From positions 11,425,246 to 11,489,245 of the forward strand of contig CM032119.1 in the NCBI GenBank assembly GCA_018894105.1: DNA of 64,000 bases. Reading direction: 5' to 3'. The first letter of the stretch is position 1; each line of letters opens with the position of its first letter. Of the stretch, positions 22,112 to 35,445 are shown in pieces. Below the pieces are notes generated by a model that saw only the letters and a list, made by a program, of their open reading frames with translations, did not search any database and was not told where the DNA came from. Position numbers and translations under genes: made by a program. Origin of the DNA: Jacaranda mimosifolia. Lineage: Eukaryota > Streptophyta > Magnoliopsida > Lamiales > Bignoniaceae.

Positions 22112-23420
22112 ACACTTGAAACGGGCAGCCATAACTGGGATTCATGAAATATCTATAATTGATATCATCTAGAGGTGTGTATAATATATATATATATATA
22201 TTTATATATATATTGTTGTTAAACCTGAGGTAAAGATATCTAGCACTGGAGAGGAGTAAACTGAATTAACAATCCAATCCCAGCTAGCAATTAATTTATG
22301 TCATTTATTGATGCGTAAACAAATTATAAATAAATAATTAGTATTGACCATATAATCAGATTTATTCCATTGATTATAATATGTTACTATTTTGTATTTT
22401 CTTCCATTACTTTTCACTTGTTGATTGTTTAGATAAAGTGAAATTGTTATGTGCAGGTTTGGTAGAAATGGACAATCCGGCACATTTGGTACCACATGCT
22501 TTCTCATTTCTCCTGTACTAAAATTTGCTTCAAGCGCTTACGAATTCATACGCACATTTAATTTGTGGTGGAACAAATACTTTTCATTTTCTTTTTTTTT
22601 TTTCATTGTTGAATGATCAGTTGGTCTAAGAGTACACATATTTATGTACATATTAAAATAAAAAATCATATATATATATATATATATATATTTGTAGGAC
22701 TCGCCATATCTGGCCCAGTAGGTACGCGGATGGGGCACTTGAGGCCAACAATGTTGCACTTGTTCTTCTTGTTCCTCTCCGGTTAGGTATGCGATCGCGT
22801 CACTTGAGGCAAACGATGCTATACTTAATTTTTGTCGATGGCTCCTTATCTCTCTGGTATACCACATTACATTATTTTCCCCCACAATCGCTTATCATTC
22901 CCAACGGTCAAATTATGGACTCCGGCGGCTAAATCTGACTGGCTTGGTCTTCCTCGGGCTGCTCACCAAATCTTCCCAAAGGGCGTATGTATGATGATCT
23001 TTCTCCATATCATACAATTGTGAATTGGCCTCTCCCAAATTAAACGAAGATAGACCATCTTATGAATTTTCAGAGGTATTAAAATATAATTTTAGAAAAT
23101 GTTTGTGTAAGCTCATAAATTTTTGAAAATATTTTTATAAATTTTTTGTAAGTTTACAAAATATCATTAAGTGTTTGGTAAATTTTTTAAAACAAATTTT
23201 ATAAATTCTCAAAATAAAGTGTTATCTTTTTTCAAAAAAAAAAAAAAGGAAAAGAAGTTTCAGATTTTTTTTTAATTTTAAAAAACTCTTAAGTATGAGC
23301 TTAAAAATAGATTTGAAAATGCTCATTCTATTTTCACAATTCATTCTTGCATATCAATGATATCATTATAATTTTAATTATGTTCCTTAATAAATTACCG
23401 TTACTAATATACTATAAGCT
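22112..23420. other. Intergenic DNA 3' of the alcohol dehydrogenase gene, no gene recognised
   Basis: Contains (AT)n tracts near 22175-22212 and 22670-22692 and an imperfect 65-bp-period duplication (TAGGTACGCGGATGG at 22719, TAGGTATGCGATCGC at 22784, each followed by CACTTGAGGC). AT-rich sequence with short inverted motifs lies at 23080-23320. Short open frames at 22538-22885 (minus) and 22832-23023 (plus) show no family resemblance. Confidence 0.5.
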
Positions 23421-23424
23421 CCAA

Positions 23425-23570
23425 TATTTAGGCTAGTGGAGTGGGAAGAGTCCTAGAAAGTGCAATCAAGGGATCCTTGACCTCAACGCCCCGGGTTGGA
23501 CTTGAGGCCACCCCAAACAAAAAGGTCAAATGGGAGCAATCCCTTGAAAAGTAATCACCTAGCGCTCCCA
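23425..23570 (+). mobile_element. Possible tRNA-derived SINE
   Basis: TAGTGGAGTGG at 23434-23444 fits the RNA polymerase III A box (TRGYNNANNNG). GGGTTGGACTTG at about 23493-23504 resembles a B box with one mismatch in the core, at a tRNA-like spacing. The surrounding sequence is unusually GC-rich for this region. No clear target duplication or tail was identified, so the call is tentative. Confidence 0.3.
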
Positions 23571-23932
23571 TATAAAATATATAAAATTATATAAAGGTCT
23601 AAAATAAATTTAATGAAACACCCTCTTAATTTAGTTAGTCCAAAACATTTAGCAAATTGAGTTGGAAATTGGATCCATAGGCAAAATAATCGTGATTTCA
23701 ATTGGGATGATGATTAACCATAATACATGGAAGCAAAGAGATCAAGTCCGGAACTTTAAGAATCGCCTGACATTTATTTATTGTTTCACACCCAACTCCA
23801 CTCTATCACTGGTTCATTGTTTCACACCCAACTCGCAACTCCTACCATGCTATTTGTACAACTGTAGTCACAAGAGCATATTTCGCGACCATATAATACC
23901 GTACGAATTAAATATCTATTATACGTATGTGT
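23571..23932. other. 3' flank of the alcohol dehydrogenase gene
   Basis: No second gene is seen. ATTGTTTCACACCCAACTC occurs twice (near 23781 and 23817), a 36-bp-spaced direct repeat. The 3' untranslated region of the minus-strand gene probably occupies 23760-23932. Confidence 0.5.
23773..23782 (-). terminator. Candidate polyadenylation signals of the alcohol dehydrogenase gene
   Basis: On the minus strand two overlapping AATAAA motifs (AATAAATAAA) lie about 150 bases after the stop codon, a normal distance for a plant 3' end. No transcript evidence is available. Confidence 0.45.
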
Positions 23933-27471
<3,539 letters not shown>

Positions 27472-27562
27472 TTTCTTTGTATTTTGTTTGTGTTGTGTGA
27501 TACTGTGATGCGCGTAGCAACGAAAGGCTATGTGACTCCAGAGAAAGCATTTTCACATGCAT

Positions 27563-27573
27563 TATATTTATAG
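27563..27573 (-). promoter_or_regulatory. TATA box of the alcohol dehydrogenase gene
   Basis: The minus strand reads CTATAAATATA about 92 bases before the ATG. Transcription would begin near 27535, leaving a 5' leader of about 65 bases rich in CACAACACAAACAAAA, a composition common in plant leaders. Confidence 0.65.
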
Positions 27574-27799
27574 GCAATAAATGACGCTACAGGCCACAAT
27601 TGGACGGCGAATAAAGTAAGTTTTCCAAGTTTGACTTGTATAACTTTTCTCATTTTCTTCAAAATTGTATTATAAGAAACTATCAATTTCGTCCCATAAT
27701 TTCCCTCCTGTCTCTTTTAGTCCCGCTAGCCAGCTAATTATCGCTATCTTGTCCTAGGAGTATGAATGACTTTTCAATGTAGATTATTAAAGGTGGAAA
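27574..27799. other. Proximal promoter region of the alcohol dehydrogenase gene
   Basis: Only about 225 bases separate the TATA box from the LTR of Copia-C, so the gene's own upstream DNA is short. I see no clear G-box or anaerobic element in it. Confidence 0.4.
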
Positions 27800-28034
27800 G
27801 CTGTGCCAAGAAAAAAGGCTGCCATACATAGACTGAAAAGAAACTTTGGAAATCGGAAAATCTGAAATTGCATTACTGAAGAAAGTGGGTTACATTTATA
27901 GAGTTGGTCAACCACAATTTCTGTGCCAAATAGAAAATTCTAACTGCTTAACAAACTAGCAAACCAAATAACTAATCTAACAAATTAATTAACATACAGA
28001 AAATAATGTTGGTTACAAACTGAATGTTCTAATA
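27800..28034 (-). repeat. Copia-C 3' LTR (outer boundary uncertain)
   Basis: The minus strand reads GAGGGGAGGGGGGA (PPT, 28035-28048) then TATTAGAACATTCAG, where TG is expected at the LTR start (G to A). A TATA-like CTATAAATG lies near 27895. The far end falls between about 27775 and 27840; it cannot be fixed because the partner LTR is missing. Confidence 0.6.
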
Positions 28035-28046
28035 TCCCCCCTCCCC

Positions 28047-29951
28047 TCAAGGTGGCCGGAGAAGATTTTTTAAGGCCAACTTGGAGATGAGTCGACGAAA
28101 GGAAGCTAAAGAAAGTGTCTTCATGAAGATATCAGCTAGTTGGTGTTCTAAGCGTATTGGCATAAGCTTGAGGGTTCCTGCAGTAACTTTTGCCGCCTGG
28201 TTGTCGCAGAAGAGAAGGGCTGGTCCTGGATGGGTTGTCTGAAAATCTTTTAGGAGCTGTTGGAGCCAGGTGATCTCAGAGGAGGTGGCAACTAAGGCGC
28301 GATATTCTGCTTCTGCAGAAGATCGAGAAACGATGGTTTGTTTCTTCGATTTCCAAGAGATAAGCGATTGACCCAGAAAAATGCAAAATCCAGTGGTGGA
28401 ACGCCTGGTGTCCTTGCATGCTCCCCAATCAACATCGGAGAAAGCCTTCAACTGAAGATTGGACTGGGATGAAAAGATAATGCCTTGACTAGGAGTTTCT
28501 TTAAGGTAGCGATGAAGATAATGTGCAGCGTTGAGATGTGTGGTATGTGGCTGTGATAGAAACTGGCTCAGTTTGTGCACAGAGAAAGTAATGTGCGGTC
28601 TAGATAATGTGAGGTAGATGAGGCGCCCGATGAGGGCTCTGTACTTACAGGGATTGGTGAGTAATGTTCCATCGGTGGAGCTGAGTGAGATGTTGGGATC
28701 CAAAGGCGTTGAGGCTGGTTTGGCTGCGAGCAGGCTAGTGTCTTCAAGTAGTTGAAGTGTGTAGTTGCGTTGAGATAGGACAACACAAGTGGGTGAGCGG
28801 GCAATCTCCAAGTCGAGGAAATACTTGAGAGTGCCCAAATCCTTTAGTTTGAATTTATGTTGCAGGGAGTTCTTCACTTTGGTGATCATGAGTTGTGATG
28901 GTCCTGTCAATATTATATCGTCTACATAGACAAGTAGGGCTATGAAAGAGTCATTTGAACCAAATGTGAATAAACTGTAATCCGATTTTGATTGCTGAAA
29001 TCCAATTTGAATGAGAGCATGTGTAAGCTTTGAAAACCATTGTCTAGAGGCCTGTTTAAGGCCATATAGAGATTTGTGGAGCTTGCAAACAAGCCTGTGA
29101 GACTAATTGTGCTGTGCATGTGGAGGGATGTAACCTGGGGGCAAATCCATGTACACTTCTTCAAATAATTCCCCATTTAAAAAAGCATTGTTCACATCTA
29201 ATTGTGTTAAGCGCCAATTTTTAATAGCATCAAGAGCAAGAAGAAGTCTGACAGTAGTTAATTTTGCAACAGGAGAGAAAGTATCAAGAAAGTCAATGCC
29301 ATGTTGTTGTGTGAAACCTCTAGCAACTAGTCTAGCTTTGTGTCTTTCTATGGTGCCATCAGTTTTGTATTTGGTTTTAAAAATCCATCTACATCCTACA
29401 GAGTGCTTATGTGTGGGAAGTGTAACAACTGACCAAGTTTTGTTGGCCTCCAATGCTTCAAGTTCAGCTTGCATGGCGGCTTTCCATTCAGGCATTTTGG
29501 CGGCTTGTTGCAAGGTTTGAGGTTCAACCTGGCTGGATATGTTTAGAAGAAGATGTTTATAGGGTTTTGATAGATTATCATATGTGATGTAGTTGGATAT
29601 AGGATAAGGTATGGATTTAGACTCTTGGGGTTGATTATTTAGAAGTAGGGCACAATGAAAGTCCCGAAGGTAGGAAGGAGGTTTTGAGATTCTGGAAGAT
29701 TTTCTAAGAGTGGGTTGAGGATTAGGTTGAGTGTTGTGATGTTGAGTATTGAGAGATTTAGGGTTTTGAGTTTGAATGGGATTGATTTCATGTAGAGGTT
29801 TCGGAATGACAAGGTCGGGAAAGTGATCTAGAGTAGGGTTGTGGGAAGGGATAAGGTCAAATGGGAAGATATTCTCATGGAAAGTGACATTTCTAGAGAT
29901 TATGATTTTATTGGTGGCAAGATTGTATAGTTTGTACCCTTTGATTCCCAC
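28047..29951 (-). pseudogene. Copia-C reverse transcriptase and RNase H, one stop
   Basis: One frame is open over about 635 codons except for a TAG at 29103-29105 (in QHN-stop-SHRLVCKL). RT motifs: [67 protein letters not shown] and an intact YVDDIILTG. RNase H motifs: FSDVDWGACKDTRRSTTGFC, SRSSAEAEYRAL and LLFCDNQAA. After QAA the sequence jumps directly to KVTAGTLKLMPIRLEHQLADIF, so the conserved segment of about 28 residues that usually lies between (with the HERTKHIEID-type motif) has been deleted in frame. The C-terminus is otherwise normal. Confidence 0.88.
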
Positions 29952-30637
29952 AAGGTAGCCTAAGAATACATATGGGGAAGCTCTTTGTTGGATTTTGTTC
30001 TATGGCTTTGGAGAGTAGATGCATAGGCAAGGCATCTAAAAACTCTAAAGTGGGAGTAATCTATTTCAGTTTTGAATAGCATATTGAATGGAGACTGATT
30101 TTGTAGAAGTTTGGAGGGAGTTCTATTGATAAGGTAGGTGGCTGTCAAGACACAGTCTGTCCAAAAGCTTAGAGGAACTTTGGATTGGAAATAGAAAGCC
30201 CTAGCCACATTTTGCAAGCGTTGGTGCTTTCTTTCTACAACCGAGTTTTGTTAGGGGGTTTCAATGCATGAGAGTTGATGTAGAATGCCATGCTTGTGGA
30301 AGAATTCATGCATGTTAAATTCCTTAGCATTGTCAGTCCTAAATTGCTTGATGTGAGTATTAAATTGAGTGAGGATTAACATATGGAATCTAGGAATGAC
30401 ATGAGATACGTCATATTTTTGTTGAAGAAGAAAATTCCAAGTAAACCTAGTGCAGTCATCTACCAAGGTGAGGAAAAACTTGTGATTGCTATATGATGTT
30501 TGATGGAAAGGTCCCCAAATGTCAGCATGAATAAGGTCAAATGGAGAAGTGGACATGTGATTGTGAGAGTGAAATGGTAGTTTCTTTTGCTTAGCAAGAG
30601 GACATATATAACAAGGATCTTTAGGATGTAAATCACA
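29952..30637 (-). pseudogene. Copia-C integrase
   Basis: The frame differs from the RT frame, so a frameshift lies near 29975-29995 (in the ASPYVFLGY region). Motifs: CYICPLAKQKKLPF (zinc region), LIHADIWGPF (first Asp), IKQFRTDNAKEF (second Asp) and NSVVERKHQ (Glu), followed by [25 protein letters not shown] at 30248-30250 interrupts the core just before NSVVERKHQ (CAA changed), and a TAG lies at 30635-30637. Catalytic residues are present but not in one open frame. Confidence 0.85.
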
Positions 30638-32033
30638 CTATAATTGCATTTTTATAGCACTTAATTGTTTAAAAGAAGGATGACCAAGCCTTTGGTTCCA
30701 TATATAAGCAGCTGCATTATTAACAAGACTGAAAGATTGAGTAAGGGAAACACTGCTCTTATTGTTATCATATACAGTAGGAAAACTCATTTTTAGGACA
30801 TATAATCCATCAATCCTTTCACCCTTGCCAATCTGAATCATTGTCTTGGGGTTTTGGATTACAAAACCATCATGAGAAAAGCAAACGGTGAGCAAGGAGT
30901 CTTCAAGGAGAGAGCTAACAGATAATAGATGAAACTTTAAAGTTGGAACGTATAAAACTTTGTTGAGAATTATTTCAGAATTAAACTTGACTGAACCTAT
31001 GAAATGAACAGGAAAACTAGTGCCATTTGGTAGGGAAACCATGTAGTGTTGGACGAGATTTATCTTGTGGAAGAGTTTAAGATTTAAGCAAATGTGGCTA
31101 GTGGCTCCAGAATCCATAATCCACGAGTTAAGAGATTGAAAAGTAGAAGATATGGAAAAACATGTACCTATAGTGGTAGTAGTTTCAGGTTCTGTGGAGG
31201 AGTCGGTAGGAGTAGGATTCTGTAGATGATTGTTGAGGAGATATAGGAGTTGGTTGCATTGGCTTTGGTTTAGAGTACTAAAGAGGTTTCCAACATCAGC
31301 ACTGCCAGATTGTTCTGAGACTTGGTAAACAGTAGAGTGGTGTGGTTGAGAGTAAGCTGGATTCTGTGGAGTAGGAGTTTGCTGTCTGCGAGGCCTGAAT
31401 TTAAATCCTAGTGGATAACCATGGATTTTATAACATGTGTCGATAGTGTGGCCATAATAATTGCAGTGCTTGCAGAATAGCCTTTCCTTTTGGACTCCTC
31501 TGTAGGTACTTGGATTGCTATTGAATTGCTTATCACCAGATTTTGGATGTTTATCATTTCTGGCAGCAAAAGCCATAGTATTGGCTGGATCAGCAATAGA
31601 AATTCCAACCGATCTTTGTCTTTCCTCTTGAGCGATTAATGAAAAGATTTTGCTGATAGACGGAAGAGGATCTAAGATAAGGATTTGACCACGAATCTGT
31701 GAAAAGGACTCATTCAAGCCCATGAGAAATGCCATGGCATATTCACGTTGATAATGATCGGTTAGTTCCTTAACTCCACCTCAGGAGCAACTTCCACATG
31801 AGCATGTAGGTCTGTAGCTACTGAGTTCCTCCCAAATTGTTTTCAACTTAGTAAAGTAGACATTGACGGAGTTAGATCCTTGACTGAGGTTGATTAGTTC
31901 TAGGTGGAGTTGGAAAATTCTGGAGCTGTTGCTTTGCTGAAACCTTTTTTTGAGGTCGTGCCAGATTTCAGCGACAGATTCTGCGTATATGATGCTTGCG
32001 GCAGTATCTTTTGAAACTGAGTTTGGGACCCTT
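30638..32033 (-). pseudogene. Copia-C gag and protease, gag 5' end missing
   Basis: 365 open codons (30638-31735) contain AMAFLMGLNESFSQIRGQIL, an intact knuckle CKHCNYYGHTIDTC, the protease active site WIMDSGATSHICLN, and the GAG-pre-integrase start WNQRLGHPSFKQL. Upstream, to 32033, gag continues through AEIWHDLKKRFQQSN and SVSKDTAASIIYAES with a frame change near 31780. At 32033 the similarity to gag ends. Confidence 0.85.
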
Positions 32034-32212
32034 CATATTCTATCATAATTCATGATTTTAAAAATCCCAAAAATTCCCAAATAGAAACACAAGCAACACA
32101 TGTGGGAAACACCATCGGCCCCCATCTCCTACTCATGGACCCCACCACCGACGCCTCCATTTTTTTTCCAATATATATTTTTTTTCCTTTTCTTTTTCTT
32201 TCCTCTTTTTAC

Positions 32213-32327
32213 TACCGTAAATACTAAATAGTATCAGAAATTAAAGAGAAAAAAGAACCAATACTTGGAAATTTTCTATTTCAATCAAATCCATTGATTC
32301 AATTCTTTTTACAAAATATTCATAAAG
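32213..32327 (+). repeat. Direct repeat pair, copy 1 (copy 2 at 32832-32946)
   Basis: Both copies begin TACCGTAAATACTAAATAGT and end ACAAAATATTCATAAA, with few differences. They are 619 bp apart and enclose AT-rich sequence with the GGTGGGGTGGG block. They could be the ends of a small terminal-repeat element, or a duplication. Confidence 0.7.
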
Positions 32328-32831
32328 TATATTTTATTTTTATTTTTTAAAAGTAAACATAACCATTCATATATATATATATATGCATACATACACATTC
32401 TCTTACATTATAATTATACATACGTGAAAATTTAAGTATAAAATCACATCATTGTTTCACTAACCTAATTATAAATTTTACTAAATAATATGTACTATAT
32501 TATTAACAAAATCCTATAATTTAATTAGACCATCATATAATTTACTTTTAAAAGATGCATTCTTTTAAAATAAAATAAACATGAAAAATTTAATTCAAGT
32601 TAAAGTTGCACAATAGTATAAATTAATTTAGCTTTGTTAAAATTTTAAATATATATATAAATAATACATAGATATATATTTTGAATCGAGGTGGGGTGGG
32701 TTTACCATAAACCCAAACCAAACCAGTCGTACAGGTATTAGTGTATAAACCCGCCCCGCTTTTCTATCCACCCAAATCGATTGGGTAGAATTGGATATCC
32801 ACGGATCAGATTCAAAATGCCATCCATATAT

Positions 32832-32946
32832 TACCGTAAATACTAAATAGTATTAGAAATTAAAGGAAAAAAAAGACCAATACTTGGAAAATTTCTATTG
32901 AAATCAAATCCATTGATTAAATTATTTTCACAAAATATTCATAAAA
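32832..32946 (+). repeat. Direct repeat pair, copy 2
   Basis: Partner of 32213-32327. The order of internal words (GAAATTAAAG, CCAATACTTGGAAA, AATCAAATCCATTGATT) is the same. Confidence 0.7.
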
Positions 32947-33169
32947 TTTTAATTTTGGACGCGACTAGACTAAATTCGGGGCGTGATTTGGATTCAAACT
33001 CAATTTAATTTGGCAATTTTCAATTCTATCAGATTATTAGCCCTGATTAATTAAAATTTCAATTTTATCATATTTTTAGCCCTGATTTGATACGATTGAG
33101 TTATATTATGAAGAAATTAGATGCATAAATTAATGTTGAATGACATAAACGGTTAAGCAAGATCTTGTT

Positions 33170-33517
33170 ATTAGTCTCAAGTTGATACAACTTTTGTTGG
33201 AAATTATTAAATTGGATTGATATAGATAGGAAAGCTAAAGAAAAGAATATTTAACCCAATTCGGATCAACCAATGAATTTATGAGTATATTGATTGTAGT
33301 CTGTTGAGTTACTGATGTCAATATACAGGTAGATTTTGAAAATATTAGGTGTGATTTATTATAATTTGATAACAAGTCAAACTCTTAATGGATGTTACTT
33401 GTGGGAATTAATCATTTGGTTTTTAAAAGACCTGTTTTTTGTAATTCAGAGAACTTGTGGTATTGATTTGAGTAGCACGTCGGATGGGAGCATGTGTCTC
33501 CCGATTGGGGCGCTACA
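33170..33517 (+). mobile_element. Tail of a gypsy LTR related to 13527-16499
   Basis: The end GATTTGAGTAGCA...GGGGCGCTACA corresponds to GATTTGAGTAGCA...GGGGGTGCTACA at 16450-16499, and an ACAGGTA box precedes both. No coding or other LTR part adjoins, so this is a truncated LTR relic. Confidence 0.6.
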
Positions 33518-33737
33518 AAATTAATTCATTCAAAATAAGAAAATATTGTTAAATAGTTAAAAATATTTAATGTATTAATTAGTTAAAAATATTAAATACC
33601 TTACTAATATTTAAATAAAAAATTATTTAAAAAATTCTTTCAGAAGAAATGTTAGTTCACTTATGCACAAAAATGCATTAAAAATGACCTTAAATATATT
33701 TAACTCATATTAGAAATGAAATTGTAATTTGTATTGT

Positions 33738-33852
33738 AATTAGTAATATAAATTCATAAATTGCAAATAACTTTCATAAATTACAAATGTAAAAATTGAA
33801 AATAATTTCATATTAATTATTTAACTATTTTAGAATATTTAAAATAATAAAA
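33738..33852 (+). repeat. Direct repeat pair, copy 1 (copy 2 at 34217-34331)
   Basis: Both copies run from TTAGTAATATA through TTGCAAATAACTTTCATAAA to AGAATATTTAAAATAATAAA, with few substitutions. They lie 479 bp apart in very AT-rich DNA. No TG/CA ends or coding sequence are seen between them. Confidence 0.7.
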
Positions 33853-34216
33853 AAATTAAATTTATATTTTTGTCTGTATTTATAATTTATACTCATGATA
33901 TGTTTTTTTTTTTTTGTATTGTATTATTTGCATGAACATTTATTTATTGTATTTGCATTTTGTGTAGAACGCAAATTTGGAATGAATTGAACATTTCGAT
34001 TCAATTTTCTTTTCTACAAATATTCAAGTTAGCGTATAACATGGGTTGATTTTTTTATTTTTATTTTTTATCTTTCTAATAATATTTTTGTTCATTGTTA
34101 TATGTAGTGTTAATTAATTTTTGTACTGAAAAAATATTAAACTATGTAAATCTTAATATTTTATTAAACTTTATGATAGTTATTAATTAGACTGATTAAT
34201 TAATATAAATTATTAT

Positions 34217-34331
34217 AATTAGTAATATAAGTTTATAAATTGCAAATAACTTTCATAAATTGTAAATGTAAAAATTGAAAATAATTTCATATTAATTATT
34301 TAATTATTTTAGAATATTTAAAATAATAAAA
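34217..34331 (+). repeat. Direct repeat pair, copy 2
   Basis: Partner of 33738-33852. It is followed by the hairpin-forming segment at 34354-34436, which copy 1 does not have. Confidence 0.7.
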
Positions 34332-34370
34332 AGCCAAAAAAAAATTTGGTAATGTTGAAAGTTGCATTCA

Positions 34371-34436
34371 CCGAGTACAACTTTCAACAGTAACACAGTA
34401 TCACCGGCATTTGTTACTGTTGAAAGTTGCACTCGG
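34371..34436. repeat. Near-perfect inverted repeat, 24-bp arms, 18-bp loop
   Basis: The left arm (34371-34394) starts CCGAGTACAACTTTC. The right arm (34413-34436) is its complement with one mismatch. A third copy of the arm core, GTTGAAAGTTG (34354-34364), can pair with the left arm instead, so two alternative hairpins are possible. Confidence 0.85.
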
Positions 34437-35445
34437 TAGTAACAAATAGAAGTGAGTGCAACTTACTATAAATTTGTAAACCTTCCCAATTTGCTATATT
34501 TTTGTAAATTTTTTTTTTTTACAATTTTTTTTAAAAAAAACCGATTTATTTGACTGAACCATATTGACATATAAAATGGACTTTGGTTGTATATATTAAT
34601 TGCAAGCAACTGGCGTGCATGCCCCAACCAGTAGCAATTTAATTTAATATGCACTGCAAATAGGAGAGTCCCCCATCCACCCCAACCCAACATGTCCTGT
34701 CCAGCCGTGCAAGTGTCCCCAGATCTATCAACCCCATTTCATGGATACGGACAACCAAGCCCTTACTTATTCGCATTTAATATGTTTGACTTTATTACAT
34801 ATGGATCAATTTAGCAGTCAATTGATCAATCCTGCCTGGGTAATGAATTTAATTGATTTCTTTGAAGTCTTATCAAGTCATAGTGATTAAGTTTTTGTTC
34901 ACATTCTGAGCACAAGCAAATTGAAAAAAAAATAAAAAGGACAAAAAAGGGTTTTTGTCCAAATTCTGAACCATGTATGAAGTAAAAATATAAAACCGAT
35001 GCCTAGGAGTAAAATTTATCGTACATGCAATGGTACATAATTTGGAAAATTTTGAATTAAAATTAGATGTTTTGTATTGTTACACGAGGGAGTAATTTTT
35101 TGGTTTAGTCCAATTATTAATATCTTAATTATTTTTAGGCAATAATAGATAGAAACGGTATTTGTAAGAAGTCCTATTATAGAATCAAGAAATATAACTG
35201 ATATGGTAAATTAAATCTTGGGGGTAAAGAAATAAAAATAAGTTTAAAGGATTCAATTAATTAAATATTAAGTAAAATAAAATGCCAAAGAACTCAACTA
35301 ATAAAGCCCATCAAGTGGGTTGAAGCCTATTAAGGGATTAATCACTATAAATATGAACTCTCAAAATCAAATGGGGTACGGAAAATTATTTGCACAAAAA
35401 TTGAGAGCACCAACTCTATGCAAACACGATTTGGAGCAAAGAGCA
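34437..35445. other. Intergenic stretch, no gene
   Basis: AT-rich, no recognisable coding. The last 160 bases (35285-35445), with CTATAAATATGAACTC, look like an LTR promoter region and may be part of an unidentified element into which Tat-1 inserted. Confidence 0.4.

Larger units (their letters stand above)
27800..32033 (-). mobile_element. Copia-C: 5'-truncated Ty1/copia element (Ale-like)
   Basis: Minus-strand element with a 3' LTR (about 27800-28034), PPT, RNase H, RT, integrase, protease and most of gag. Gag stops at about 32033 in mid-domain, and no 5' LTR, PBS or gag start follows. The WKSKKQ..VSRSSAEAEYRAL context, short LTR and single-ORF layout suggest the Ale lineage. Compared with other elements here it is well preserved: one frameshift, a few stops and one internal deletion in about 3.9 kb of coding sequence. 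It ends only about 230 bp upstream of the dehydrogenase promoter. Confidence 0.82.
32034..33169. other. AT-rich intergenic stretch with a direct-repeat pair and hAT-like debris
   Basis: No gene is seen. It contains two direct copies of a sequence of about 115 bp (separate entry). Between them GGTGGGGTGGGTTTACC and ACCCGCCCCGC words, and later TTATTAGCCCTGATT twice (near 33035 and 33070), resemble ends of hAT-type non-autonomous elements. Confidence 0.5.

Noticed and set aside
22538..23023. Opposed open frames in the intergenic DNA 3' of the dehydrogenase gene
   Set aside because: Short, overlapping on opposite strands, include an (AT)n tract, and no recognisable motif.
28940..29176. Minus-strand frame of 78 codons between the RT parts of Copia-C
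   Set aside because: It is an alternative frame. The true RT frame runs through the same DNA with only one stop and contains KSLYGLKQA.
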